A DNA stretch of 64,000 nt from Toxonevra muliebris (GCA_963691655.1 OY829326.1:91629235-91693234); one strand, 5' to 3'; shown: positions 10,981-22,180, numbered from the stretch's first letter. A program made the numbers and translations. Notes: generated from the sequence alone by a model not told the origin.

Positions 10981-11415
10981 ACGACCTCGATAGTCTAGTG
11001 GATAGTGCACTAGACTTTCATCCAGAAGGTTGCGGGTTCGATTCCCGTCTTGGTCTGGTGGTTAATTCTCATAAACTTCTTATATTCACTATCGATATGA
11101 AGTGGATGAGAATTATAAGAATGTGTACAAGTACACACCTTGGTTGGTAATGGCAAAACCACCGAGCTGATAAAAAATTGCCACATAGCCGTTCGGAATC
11201 GGCGTTAAACTGTAGGTCCTACCATCGCCACTGTGGTCTAGTGGAAGAGTGCCAGACTCTTGTTTCTGGAGACCCGAGTTCGATTCTCGGCTTGGGTATG
11301 TTTCTTATCTATCTTTCTTTCTCCTTTCCTTTCTTTCTTTCTTGGGGCTTTGGTACAAAAGATCTTATAGGTCGCAGTGCCTGACTTTCGAGTCGTCCTT
11401 CCTTCAAATAATAAT
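10981..11415 (+). mobile_element. SINE with two tRNA-like modules, inserted in gypsy integrase
   Basis: The 435-bp insert is flanked by AACGATCGTTTTTAG (10,966-10,980) and AACGATCGTTTTAG (11,416-11,429), a target duplication of 14-15 bp as left by LINE machinery. It starts with a tRNA-Glu-like head: box A TAGTCTAGTGG, a TTTCATCCAGAAGG anticodon region and a perfect box B GGTTCGATTCC. A middle domain holds GTTCGGAATCGGCG and ACTGTAGGTCC, which resemble the conserved core of dipteran SINEs (from memory). A second tRNA-like module follows at about 11,228-11,300 with box B AGTTCGATTCT in a 5-bp stem. It ends in a CT-rich stretch and an AATAATAAT-type tail. Neither module has a sound anticodon arm, so neither is called a tRNA gene. 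Confidence 0.8.
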
Positions 11416-11740
11416 AACGATCGTTTTAGTATTGGTAAATTTTAATAAAACTTCTAAGAGAGCGTTTTTTATATCGATTGTGGATCGTGATGCAATGGGC
11501 TTTACCACCGCAAATTTAGAAAACCTATCAATGCACGTGAAAAAAAGTTGCTTGCCAGTTATGAAAATGTCCATGTGAAGAATTTCTCCTGGAAGGTGCG
11601 GAATGGGGGTTTTACCAATCCCGGGATCGGGCGGTTTACGTTGATACTTGTTTTTCAAGCATATCTTGCAGTTCGCAATAATTGCTTTCAACAACTTTTT
11701 TATGTTCGGAAAATAGTATTCGCGAAAATTTTCAATAGGC
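11416..11740 (-). pseudogene. Gypsy integrase, N-terminal part
   Basis: The minus-strand frame has the zinc-finger cysteines (NCKICLKN) and the first catalytic aspartate (LHMDIFITG), then DRFSKFAVVKPI, and breaks at the SINE. It is one frame off the RT/RNase H frame: near 11,740 (HRG followed by a Pro-Ile-Glu-Asn context) one base appears to be missing, so the RT frame runs on only to a stop at 11,700. Confidence 0.85.
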
Positions 11741-13607
11741 CGCGATGAGCTCGGTTATGCTCTGTTGCTATCGCTTCGAGCTGGTCGTTATTGTTGATTA
11801 AGTCGATAACCAGAATATCGGTATGGACAAATTTGACTGCAGGAAATGCTAATACCAAAGTGTTTTGTATTTCCGCCAAAGTTGCAAGGTCACAGCGAAT
11901 ACCATTAGTGACATTAGGGTTAATAACGGACCGTAGGCAATGAACAAGGTTTTCAAGAGTGTCAAAAAAAATTGTGTGCCTAATAAATTTTTGAAAAATG
12001 ATTTTAGTGGTTTTACTAAATGAGTTTGATTTGGCCAGCACCAATTGGTTTTTGAATTGATTAATAGGACAACCAACAGTTTTTATCACATTAGTTGATG
12101 AGTCTTCGCTGTGCATAGTTTCGCTTTCATCGGTTTCATTCAAGTGATGGGAGAACTGTCGAGAAAGTGCATCTGCTACCTTATTATCTTTACCGGGTTT
12201 GTAATGGAAATTGGGTGAAAATTCTTCCACGAACGCCCGCCACCTTTTCATTTTCGCATTGGGGTTTTTGTCTGAAATTGCAAATATAAGTGGTTGGTGG
12301 TCAGTATAAATATTAACATTTTTAATTCCGTAGAGATAGTGCCGAAGCTTTTTCAATGCCCACACAATCGCTAGAAGCTCTCGCTCGTTAGTGGCGTAGT
12401 TTTGCTCTGTCGCAGTGAGCGTTCGCGAAATCATTGTAATGGGACGACCCTTTTGGGACAAAACCGCTCCTAAAGCAGTGGAAGAAGCGTCCGTAGTTAA
12501 CTCAAAAGATTGATTGTAATCAGGGTATTGCAACAGAACGTCATCAGATGCCAATATTCGCTTTATTCTTTCAAATGCACATATTGCTTCAGTGTTAAGA
12601 TCGATTTTTACATTTTTTGAGCTCTGCGTCCCTACTTGCCCATTTCCGCCACGAAGGTAAACGGTCAAAGGCTTGACAATGGCGGCATAATCCTTTACGA
12701 ATCGCCGATAGTACCCAGATAGGCCGAGAAACGAGCGTAGCGCTCGAAGAGTTTTTGGTGGCTCGTAATTAATAATATCGTGAACCTTATCCGGGCAGGT
12801 CTTGATACCCTTTTGAGAAACTAGAAATCCCAGAAACTCTACCTCAGTTTTGAAAAACTTTGATTTTTCTGATGAGACTCTCATTCCCGCCTTCTGAAGC
12901 TTTTGTAGTATACTGTCTATATTATCTAAGTGCGACTGTTCGTCCGGCGAGTAGATGATTATGCCATCAACATAAACGTGGCAGAACTTCCCGATGTCCT
13001 TACGTAAAACATCATCGATAGCTCTTTGGAATATGCTTGGCGGGTTTTTTAAGCCAAAAGGCAACCGGCAAAACTCGTATTTTCGATTATTTATGCTAAA
13101 CGTTGTTTTCTGTCGATCTTTTTCACACATGATAATCTGATGGAAGCCTGATTTGAGGTCTAGGGTCGTAAAATATTTCGATTTGCCTAAATTGGCCAGG
13201 ATTACTGTTGTGTCAGGTATGGGATATCGATCTGCGATTGTTTTCTCATTAATTTTTCTATAGTCGATCACCATACGTAACTTAGGGTTGCCATTTTCAT
13301 CAAGACCTTTTTTAGATACAACGTGGACTGGCGAATTGTAGGGCGAACAGGATTCTCTTATAATGCCGTCCTTAATAAGCATTTTAACTTCGTTATTGAC
13401 AAAAGGGGCCACTGATATGGGATATGGATAGCTTTTGCTGTAAATTGGTTCCTGGGTATTTGTGCGGATTTTTCCTTCAACAGATGTATTATAAGGAAGC
13501 GCTCTATTGGGATCCGCGAAAGCATTTACATTTTTACTAATAACTTGAAGAAACTGGAATTGAAAATTAGCTGGCACTGAGTCTTCTTCTATTGTAATTA
13601 AATTCAC
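11700..13607 (-). CDS. Gypsy pol: reverse transcriptase and RNase H, catalytic Asp lost
   Basis: Minus-strand pol of the 7.46-kb element, 635 codons from the first Met; the frame is open further upstream, so that Met is internal. RT motifs: RMVIDYRKIN, TTLDLKSGFHQI (catalytic D150), LPFGLKNPPSIFQRA, then VYVDG (211-215) where the family has YVDD. The second metal-binding aspartate is Gly (codon GGC, 12,963-12,965), which should abolish polymerase activity. RNase H follows with TTDASSTALGAVL (D373), NERELLAIVWAL (E410), IYTDHQPL (D436) and KDNKVADALSR. The end runs out of frame before integrase. Confidence 0.9.
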   Translation of the reverse strand: MNLITIEEDSVPANFQFQFLQVISKNVNAFADPNRALPYNTSVEGKIRTNTQEPIYSKSYPYPISVAPFVNNEVKMLIKDGIIRESCSPYNSPVHVVSKKGLDENGNPKLRMVIDYRKINEKTIADRYPIPDTTVILANLGKSKYFTTLDLKSGFHQIIMCEKDRQKTTFSINNRKYEFCRLPFGLKNPPSIFQRAIDDVLRKDIGKFCHVYVDGIIIYSPDEQSHLDNIDSILQKLQKAGMRVSSEKSKFFKTEVEFLGFLVSQKGIKTCPDKVHDIINYEPPKTLRALRSFLGLSGYYRRFVKDYAAIVKPLTVYLRGGNGQVGTQSSKNVKIDLNTEAICAFERIKRILASDDVLLQYPDYNQSFELTTDASSTALGAVLSQKGRPITMISRTLTATEQNYATNERELLAIVWALKKLRHYLYGIKNVNIYTDHQPLIFAISDKNPNAKMKRWRAFVEEFSPNFHYKPGKDNKVADALSRQFSHHLNETDESETMHSEDSSTNVIKTVGCPINQFKNQLVLAKSNSFSKTTKIIFQKFIRHTIFFDTLENLVHCLRSVINPNVTNGIRCDLATLAEIQNTLVLAFPAVKFVHTDILVIDLINNNDQLEAIATEHNRAHRGLLKIFANTIFRT

Positions 13608-13921
13608 TTGATCGCACGAAAGATGCTGTAGTTTGATTTTACCATTTCGGTAGAATAAATACCCTCTTTCTGTATCAATTTTTGCATCAATCTGTTTGAG
13701 GAAATCATAGCCTATGATACCATCAAACGTACTTAAATTTGAAAGTACGTAGAAAGTTGAGGTATGATTTAAAACATTTATTAAGCATTTCTTATTTATG
13801 ATGTTTATGCCATTAATTGATTTAAAATAAAGGCTTATCTAAAGGCTTAATGCCATGAATAAATGAAAGGTTTTTTACATAGTTTTTTGATGTGCCAGTG
13901 TCAATTAAGATGCGAAGCTGT
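13608..13921 (-). pseudogene. Gypsy protease remnant
   Basis: On the minus strand the sequence starts with an aspartic-protease active site (LRILIDTGTSKNYV), then shifts frame near 13,830. The second frame gives TFDGIIGYDFLKQIDA, the usual flap/C-terminal part, and continues into RT. The mariner insertion separates the active site from gag. Confidence 0.8.
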
Positions 13922-14309
13922 GTCATTAAGAACAAGTCAACCTTTTGTATGCGTTGCGATTTTTACTATGGATAAAAATATCGAACAAAGAGTTTGTGTG
14001 AAATTTTGTGTTTCAAACGAAATTTCTTGTGCCAAAACGACATGTTTTGGGTATGCGGAAAGTCTCAGCGCGATTGGTGCCAAAAGATCTGAATTTTCTT
14101 CAAAAAGTGAATCGCAGTAAGGTGGCTGAAGACATGCTTGAACGCGTAAATTCCGATCCAACGTTCATCGAACGCATCATAACTGGTGACGAGACATGGG
14201 TTTTCGAGTACGACATGCAAACAAGTCAACAATCATCGGAATGGCGCGCCAAAAATGAGCCGAAACCGAAATCGCAACGCACACAAAAGGTTGACTTGTT
14301 CTTAATGAC
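13922..14309 (+). mobile_element. Internally deleted mariner (MITE-like) between gag and protease
   Basis: Inverted repeats of about 41 bp (13,922-13,962 and 14,269-14,309) differ at one position. The interior keeps the start of a mariner transposase (MDKNIEQRVCVKFCVSN) and, in another frame, the region with ARLVPKDLNF, VNSDPTFIERIITGDETW and EYDMQTSQQ, i.e. up to the first catalytic Asp (TGDETW). Most of the transposase is deleted. The family resembles SETMAR-type mariners. A few outer bases of the ends are unclear and I cannot fix the TA duplication. Confidence 0.85.
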
Positions 14310-15757
14310 GCCGTAACCAAACTAAATGACACATAGCAATAAAAATTCACAGAATAGTGGTTGACAGTTGTGCCAACCTGGGAAAAAAATTTTTTTGAAA
14401 TATTCTCAGAGGGAAAATTAAAAATGAGAATTTCCGGGTACTTATTTGACAGAATGTAGTTTAAAAAATTGATTTCATCAGCATGATCTTCAGCGGCATC
14501 CTCGTCTTCGCGATTGTAAGACTCATTGTTGGAATTATACTCAGAATAATGTTGAGTTACGTACCCAGTATCTTGACAGTTATCGTCACCATAACTTTCA
14601 TATTCAACATCGGTCGAATATGCTCCCATTTTTTCTGGCATAAAGTGAACTTTTTGCACTTTTTGAATGGGTGATTGATTAGAAAGTGATAGTTCACGTG
14701 AACGCTTAAATGCTACTGGCTGGCTAGAATTTGGTTGATTTGGTCTGAAATTACTTGTAAAATTATGTGGCTGAAACGAGTTCCTGTTATGCGGACGTTG
14801 AGGTGCATGAAACGGTGTGTGCTGTCTATAAAAGGATGTACCATTGTCTACTTCCATAGCTGTTGGTCTAATGGAAGCATTTGGATACAAATGTATGTTG
14901 GGTTGATTTGTTCTATTGGAAGCATTTGGGTAAAAAGGTATATTGCCATGTTGCATTAGTTGATATTGGGGCATTGTTGGTCTTGGCCTATTCGGTTTCA
15001 TTGCGTTACCTGCCGCAAAAGCTTGCGCGAACTCATAACGCGTGTGACTGGTTTGAAGTTCCTGTGCGACTGCAAGGGCACTTGGCAGATCCTTTGGCCT
15101 AGCAGAAAAAAGTATGTCGCATAATGGACGTCGAAGTCCAGATATGAACACACGCAATGCATTCTCTCTAGAGCGTTCATTAAGCGCTGCAATAACGTCG
15201 CTATTGCCACCATGAGTCATAATTTGTTTGTTGATTATCAACGTCATCTTTTTATCGACCTTATCATAGTAATCTGTGATAGATAAGTTCCCTTGCCTTA
15301 AAATACTAAGCTCATTTTCCAATACATATAAAGGTCTTTTATCTGCATATGTTTGGTCGAGTCTGGCCATGATTGCTCTGAAATTCAGAATTGTATTAAA
15401 CGATGCAAGGGTGGAGTTAGCAGAGTCAGTAATTTTGTTTCTAAAAATGCCCATGGCTATGTAATATTTTTCGGAGCCTTCCGTATAATAATTTATGGCA
15501 AAATGCGCGGAACTTCGCCAAGCTGGATACGAAGAAGGATCGCCTTTAAATTCTGGTAGGGACTTAACTAAATCTAGGCTTGCATCATTTCCACCAATCA
15601 TGGGGTTTACAGAAACAGGTAAATAAGGTTGAATATTAGGTGGCTCTAATCGGTTAAGCGCTAAAGTTAGACGATTTATTTGCTGTTCTAGTTCCTGTCT
15701 GGTGCGTTCATTAGTCATGTTAACAATCTCCAGCACCTGTTCACGGCTGACACTCAT
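14177..15757 (-). CDS. Gypsy gag (3' end overwritten by the mariner insertion)
   Basis: The 526-codon minus-strand ORF starts at 15,757. An N-terminal helical stretch (REQVLEIVNMTNERTRQELEQQINRL) is followed by LPEFKGDPSSYPAWR and an all-helical capsid-like region with LDQTYADKRPLYVLENELSILRQG, as in gag of the gypsy/17.6 group. Residues about 260-350 are Asn/Pro/Gln-rich. I see no CCHC knuckle. Roughly the last 48 codons, from about 14,309 leftwards, are mariner sequence read through by chance, so the native gag end is lost. Confidence 0.85.
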   Translation of the reverse strand: MSVSREQVLEIVNMTNERTRQELEQQINRLTLALNRLEPPNIQPYLPVSVNPMIGGNDASLDLVKSLPEFKGDPSSYPAWRSSAHFAINYYTEGSEKYYIAMGIFRNKITDSANSTLASFNTILNFRAIMARLDQTYADKRPLYVLENELSILRQGNLSITDYYDKVDKKMTLIINKQIMTHGGNSDVIAALNERSRENALRVFISGLRRPLCDILFSARPKDLPSALAVAQELQTSHTRYEFAQAFAAGNAMKPNRPRPTMPQYQLMQHGNIPFYPNASNRTNQPNIHLYPNASIRPTAMEVDNGTSFYRQHTPFHAPQRPHNRNSFQPHNFTSNFRPNQPNSSQPVAFKRSRELSLSNQSPIQKVQKVHFMPEKMGAYSTDVEYESYGDDNCQDTGYVTQHYSEYNSNNESYNREDEDAAEDHADEINFLNYILSNKYPEILIFNFPSENISKKFFSQVGTTVNHYSVNFYCYVSFSLVTASLRTSQPFVCVAISVSAHFWRAIPMIVDLFACRTRKPMSRHQL

Positions 15758-16586
15758 TTTGTAGCTTTTAAATTACCTTTGCTTAAAGTTTAGATTTTAT
15801 TTTAAATTTGACAAAAGTGTCTTTCTCGAAAAGGAAAGTATAAGAAAGGTCCACACAAAAGTATTTGCACTTGCGGGTTTGAAAAGTATTTCCAACGAAA
15901 ATGCAAAAAAATCCTGCAGAAATTGTTAGAAAGCTTGAAATTTTATAAAACTTAGAATTACGCAATAATTTTTATGAAATTTCCAGAATTGTTAAACTTT
16001 TCACAAAATCCAAACAAAACTCCCTGCACCCTCGTATTTGTAAAGCAAAACTGTTTAGTGTTTGCTAAATGTTGCTTAAATATTTAATGAGGCCTTTTTT
16101 TTTAAAAAACAGGGTTTCAAACGGTGAATTTAGTTGCACAAAAAAAAAATTGTATTGTAATAAGAAAAAACACACTTTCTAATATATTTTTATTGTACAG
16201 TTTTTATAGATTTCATAATGAAAGGAAAAAAATATGATTTGATTGAAATTATGATTTAAGTTTAGGATTTTCGTACAAAGTTTTTTACAAAAAAAAAGAA
16301 AAATTTATTACCACAAAATTAACAAGTTTTGAAAATACTCTTGATTTACTGATCTTTACAAAAAGGAACAAAAAACAAATTATGTAACTTACTTTTTAAT
16401 ATTAAATTTGGCACAACTTTTTTATAACTTTTATAAAGTTTCTTTCAAATGAACTTCTTATTGATCACTACACCTTTTACGATTTGGAAAAATCACTTAC
16501 AATTATATTTTTTTATATTTACTTAATTTTTTAAATTTAACACGGACTTCCTAGGGATTCTATGGTCCTTTTTTTCCTTTTACGAA
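15758..16586 (-). other. 5' leader of the gypsy element
   Basis: About 830 bp of A/T-rich untranslated leader between the primer-binding site and gag. No conserved ORF seen. Confidence 0.6.
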
Positions 16587-16604
16587 GCCCCACGTTGGGC
16601 GCCA
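16587..16604 (-). other. Primer-binding site, tRNA-Lys type
   Basis: On the element strand, TGGCGCCCAACGTGGGGC directly follows the 5' LTR; its first T is shared with the LTR end. This is the tRNA-Lys1,2 primer site used by gypsy-like elements and several retroviruses (established knowledge). Confidence 0.9.
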
Positions 16605-17050
16605 ATTAAGAAGACAGGTTTTAACAATTTTAGTGCGAAGCGACTCGCGTTTATTCCATCTATTCTTCTAATAATTCAATCGATCACGCCGACTCTAACT
16701 CTAACCATCGAGTTTTGAGAGTTTGGCGTAGGAACAGATTTTGTTGCTATTTAAAGTGCGGATAAAAGATGTGGGGTCAGTTGTTGTTATAACGTGTGTT
16801 GCTACAATAGCTCTCACTGCACTAACTGTTGTCAAGTTACACGCGATCACAGCATGATGATGATCACAATAATCGATATTGGTATGTAAGTATGTCTTAT
16901 CCAAATGCTGTTGTCAAGTGAAACATTCGCACACTTGATAAGTAATATGCAGGTATGTCAGCTTGTTCGACAGCGTTAGATTTACACAGCAGCGCAGCTC
17001 AACATAAAAAATAAGGGGGCTGCACCTTAATGCTAGCTGCTTCGTTAACT
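16604..17050 (-). repeat. 5' LTR of the 7.46-kb gypsy element
   Basis: 447 bp, same ends as the LTR at 9,594-10,040, followed by the TACA target duplication and array copy 2. Confidence 0.95.
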
Positions 17051-17829
17051 TACACAAAATCTTAGGAAAATCGGATTAAAGCCACGCCCACCTCTCATAT
17101 AACTTTTTAAATTTTTTTAAAGAAAACTAATGTTATATCAAAATAAATAACAGCAGAAAGTTGAAAATTCTTCATGAAACTATTTTACTATCGGTCACGC
17201 CCACCTTTCATATTGAAAAAAATTAAATGTGGGATTTAAATACATACAAATTTAATTTTTTTGCTTATTTCATATTGATATCCTTTGATATCCACACATT
17301 GAAAAAATTGGTCACTTTAGCTTTCATCATCATTGCTAGTTTACCTATCTGAAGAAACCTTACCGCCATCGTCCTCTGTGCCTTTATATGCTTCTGACAA
17401 TATGAATTGTTCTATTTTACCCCCATTTTTAGCTTCCTGTCTGTAATCAACTAAGCAGCAGCTCTCATTATTTGTTCGGGATGGCTTCAAGCTATAAGCT
17501 TATCTTCTCTCCGTTTTTTCGTTCTCTTACACCCTTCTTCATATGATAACTTAGGCCTGCCTTTCCCGACCCCATACATTCCTCACATTTTTTCTCTCCT
17601 ACGCTGCCAAGCTCTTTCTCAATAAAATTTTTTACATCATCAAACGAGTTGGCTTGCTTATTGCTTTTTACTTGCAACTAAGCATTAAAAACCGCTTTAA
17701 TTTGCACACGGGTTCTCACTGAAAAAGTTGTATATCTTCAGAAAAAGCAAGCAGCTGAAATTTTCAAATATTAATCTACATACTTGCTTGAAAGAAATAT
17801 AAAAAAAAATCGAAGGTGTTAAGAAGTGT

Positions 17830-18514
17830 CGCTACACTGTGCGACGTCAGCTTCCATTGAAGCGCCATTCTTGTGATGCTATCGGCTGGTTTTCTTATAG
17901 TATGTCCTATCCACCTCCATTTTCTTCTCTTTATCTGTGTTGTTATTGGTTTTTCGCTTGCAAGGTTCCAAAGGTCTTCATTTCTTATTAGGTTTTAGGT
18001 ATTTGTTAATGAATACTTGTTTCTGTGTGATGTTGTTTGAAATTAACCAAGTTTCACTTCCATATGTGAGTATTGACTTTACACATGCGTTGAATATTCG
18101 GATTTTTGTTCCTCTGGAAATTTGTGAACTTCTCCATATTGGCTGTAGTCATCCCAAACGCCACTCAAGCCTTGTTGAGTCTGTTGATGTCATCTTCCTC
18201 TGCTCAACCGTCTGTGGTCATCATGCTGCCTAAGTAGCAGAATTTGCCCACATATTCGACAGGCTGACTTTTGATTGTGATGTGGTAATTGCTGATGTTT
18301 ATAATTCGCGTAGCTTTGGTCTTCTTGATGTTGATCTCGTTTTTTTTTATAAATTTTGCGTTTAAATCGCCCATGAGAGTAGTTAAATCGCCTCTTCCAT
18401 TGTGCTATTGGTGTCTTTTCTCGTGTGCTAAATGTCGTAATCAGTCGGGTGCCATTATATTCGAGGCTGTGCCTGGTATTAGTTTTGTTAATCATCTTAA
18501 TTTTTCATCTGGAT
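17830..18514 (-). pseudogene. Decayed LINE, internally deleted (array copy 2)
   Basis: Same deletion derivative as in copy 1, with the same T-rich filler at the RT-core deletion. Its 3' end on the minus strand is the edge of the extra 364-bp deletion special to this copy. Confidence 0.7.
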
Positions 18515-18830
18515 AGGTGATTGGCCTACCGCAGACGATCCTGTGTTAATGGGGCTGTCATTACAGCGTTTTCACCACCCTACTGCGCATATATCTGGTT
18601 TGTGTCAAGGCTGACATTTGGATAAATTTACAACTGTGTGGTGAAGTGGGGGTTTCGAAGTTTCACGACTTTACCCCCAAGATGTTACTGTTTGTGTATA
18701 TGCTCACCATAATGGATGTTGCTACTGCATTTGTGTTCTTTATTCAGTAAACTGGCGATACGCAGAAATGGTTATTTGCAGATGAGATAGCTTTTTTGGG
18801 CTATGGTATTTTAAAAAAGCGTTCGGCCAT

Positions 18831-18897
18831 GCTCTTGCCGGAAATCGATCCCGGGACCCCTGAGATGTCAGTCTAGCACGCTGCCATCCACCAAGAA
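18831..18897 (-). repeat. tRNA-like module, array copy 2
   Basis: Counterpart of 4,064-4,130 with the same box-A- and box-B-like motifs on the minus strand. Confidence 0.5.
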
Positions 18898-21469
18898 CCA
18901 AGTAGATTAACCTTATCTGTGTTTGCCGGAAGTTCTCAAAATTTCTACAAGATATTCAAGTTAAATGAATCTACGAAAGCATTACTTAAAGCAAATGCTA
19001 ATAAAATGAAACTGATGAAAATCAACAACAACCCCACAACGCTTTCATTCTGCAGAACGAGCTTATAGAATACGAAAAGGGCCAAATCATTATTTAAGTA
19101 GTATAGTGAGCTTTAGCCCAAAACTGGGAAAGACATGAATCATATAGGAATTCGATCTTGTGGGTAAACTCGTTCCACTTCCAATACACTATATTCGTTG
19201 TTTCTGAATAAAACCAAATGTTCAAAACTAAATTTTTTAAAAAATTACGAGATTTCGATAGTGAATTCTGATTGAAAAAAATACACTCATTGCGAAAACT
19301 ACAATATTGGATCTAACGAACAGAAACGCAATGCAGCTGCACACTCATAGAGGCGCCAAAATGCTACTCAGTTGAGAAAAGTTTGTGGAAATTCGTAATG
19401 CAATGCTAAATTAGGGTTTTTATTTTTTGTTATACTTATGGACAATTATCATTATACATATGCAATAAGCCGAGTAATACCTCGAAGCAGTGATGAAGGT
19501 ACGTGAGCTCAAACAAAAGAAAGTACAGCAAACCAAGAATCATAAAACTGAGGATTGCGAATGGCGCCGGTACGCTATTTATTTAACTTAATTGCATTTA
19601 ATTTAATTTTAATTTATTACTTTAGAGAGTGATAAAAATGGGAAATTTTAACAGGTTTTCTAAATTTGGACTTAATAAACACGAAATGAAGTGCGAAATA
19701 GTTATATAACATTACGTCTTAAAAAAGACACATAAAACTCACAGATTCAGATTCAGTCCAGATTTTGAGGGTACATTCTAAATTTCGAGTATGCGGTCTG
19801 ACTAGACTTACAACATGCATTATTGCTCGGGCAAAGTAAAGATCCACCCAGTGTTGGTATAGATCCAATAATAACGTTTTAAAAATTGTCACAGTTCACT
19901 AAAAATCTTCCCAATAATAGAGTGCAATTAATTTAGTTTTGCATCACTATAAAAGTACGTGGAATATTATTGGCATAGCTATAATAGCACGAAGAAAAAA
20001 ATCAGTTTTGATTTTTTAAGTTTAATATTACTTAGTGGTATTACGACGATGTAAAAGTAATGTTTTTAAAAGAGTTTTATTTTTTAGTTAAAAAAATACT
20101 CTAAAAAAAGTTAACAAAAATAAGAAAATTGAGTTGAGTGCAAAACACATTGATTTTTTACAAATGCCGTACAAAAATGAGTACCTACTCATATAATTAA
20201 CTTTCCCGCTGCGCAAGAACCTAGACCGACGCCATTTTCCACCTTTGCTCTCAGCGTGTGATCTTGTATCCCTTTCTTACAAACATTCGTTCTATCCCAT
20301 TCGATTACAACACCAAAAACGAAAGACTAAAGACACATGCGCAAACTCAATAAAACTATTACTCATCCCCTTGTTATCCCCCGCTGCGAACGTGCCACGT
20401 GCCGAAACGAACATTTAATATGCGCAAACATCGACAATATAAGACTTTGTTTCGAAGAATAGAACAGTTTATTATACCATATAATGATAAAATATTAAAA
20501 ATTTATTTATGGATCGAGAAACACTTTGCTCTGCAAAAACGAAATAAATCTTTCTTTTGACCAAAAGAATTTTCATTTTTAATGTATATGTTTATTCGAT
20601 TTAATCAAAAGAGATTTGTTCCTTTCTTGTAAAAAAAAATGTTTATGCTTCTTTTGCGCTTAGAAGGCGCGAATTTCTGATTTACTCGTAGCGATTCATA
20701 TACAAATATATACATATATAAGTATATAATATGGTAAATGATCAGCCGTCTGCCCGTATATGCGGTAAATTGACTAAAACTAGAGGAAACTAACAACCGA
20801 TCTAATTTGTCTGAAGAAACTAACCTCTGAGTTGTTTGTATTTTGAGGAGGCTAATGAGAAAAAATGTATTCTCATATTATTTGTTGTCTTTTCTACTGG
20901 TTAACCCAAATGAAGCCTTATAGCCTGAATATCATTAGAAGCTTCGCTCAATGCACAAACATGATCTTTCAGTGATTTTTAGAACATTTTTTAATTAAAT
21001 CTAGCAACAAGTTATTACGACTGATGAAAATTGACGATAATAGTTTATAATATTTTAATTTCGAAAATTTTTTTATAAATTTCTTAACAATTTGGCTATT
21101 CATATAAATAAATCGAAGCCTGTCTCAGGTTTTTGAAAAAGTAAAAAACATCCACTTCAATTTTTACACCATTTTATTCCCAATTTTTCCTCTTAGACAC
21201 CGATCGCTATTTCTTTTAAAACTAAATTATAATAACTCTGGTATGACAAAATTCATTTTTATTGCATGCACTTCATGGAATTCCGTACATCTTATTATAG
21301 CTATTGTGAAAACTGTCAACAATAACTGAAATCACCCCTATTTCCCATACAAAGTGAAAAACACGATCGTCTCCTTTTTTGCCTACATCGTTTTTTTACG
21401 TGGGCTAAAAAACTCATAATGGCTCGAAAATATGGCGCCCGCTACTGTTGCTACTGTCACACTTTCAGC

Positions 21470-21597
21470 TATTTAAGGATCCCAATTTTTCAGCTTGTGA
21501 GAAGTTGTTAGTGAACATTGAAAGAAGCAACACGTAATAGTGAAACATAGTGCATAATTTATCAATTGGAAATAATTTCATATCGAAACAATTTAAT
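21470..21597 (+). promoter_or_regulatory. TATA-like box and non-coding exon 1 of the array gene, copy 2
   Basis: TATTTAAGG at 21,470-21,478; exon 1 ends at 21,597 before GTAAGT. Layout as in copy 1. Confidence 0.55.
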
Positions 21598-22180
21598 GTA
21601 AGTTTTTTAATCACTGTATAAAGATATTGTGTGTTCTATAAATTGTAAATAGTGAATACTGACACCACAACAGGAATTTTGGAAATTGTTTTTGAGAAAT
21701 TATAATATTTCTTCTGAAGTTTTGTGGATTCAGGAGAAAACATCGTTGATCAAAATAAAGAAGCAAAACATTTTAATGCCAAAATTTAACTTTTTTAAAA
21801 AGAATAACAGTTTTTTGTGTGTGTGGCTCGCCAAAAAAAACCTTGCTCTTTAGCGATTAAGCCAATAAATAAAAATAATAGAAAACTCTCAAAACCAGAT
21901 ACTAACCTCACCAATCTACCGTTCTTACTTGGTCCTTGGCCGAAAGTGGACAATTTTATATAGAAAAGAAATAAGAAATAATTGTAGGCACTGAAGAGTA
22001 GAATTTTTTCAATGATATTTTCGTTTGCTAAGCTGAAACAAGTTTCACCCTTCCATTAGTATTTTTACATGTTCCCATGTTTTATTAGTTATTTTTATAA
22101 AATCAAATCTAACTACTTCCTAAATTATTATTTTACAATAATGCATTATTTGCTTTCTCTCTTTTCCTTTTCCTTACAGA

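Larger units (their letters stand above)
9594..17050 (-). mobile_element. Ty3/gypsy LTR retrotransposon, 7,457 bp, complete ends, defective interior
   Basis: Two 447-bp LTRs flank minus-strand gag, protease, RT/RNase H and integrase. TACA precedes the left LTR and follows the right one; the empty site in the other array junctions reads GCTAATACACAAAATC, so TACA is the target duplication. The primer site matches tRNA-Lys and a polypurine tract precedes the 3' LTR. There is no env: only about 400 bp separate the pol stop from the polypurine tract. Breaks: a deleted mariner at the gag/protease border (13,922), a protease frameshift near 13,830, Asp-to-Gly in the RT active site, a frameshift near 11,740 and a SINE in integrase (10,981). 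The gag type and tRNA-Lys primer resemble the gypsy/17.6 group. It could move only with help in trans. Confidence 0.95.

Noticed and set aside
10985..11300. Two genuine tRNA genes
   Set aside because: Box A and box B are good, but the anticodon arms do not form a 5-bp stem with a 7-base loop, and both lie inside a SINE with target duplications.
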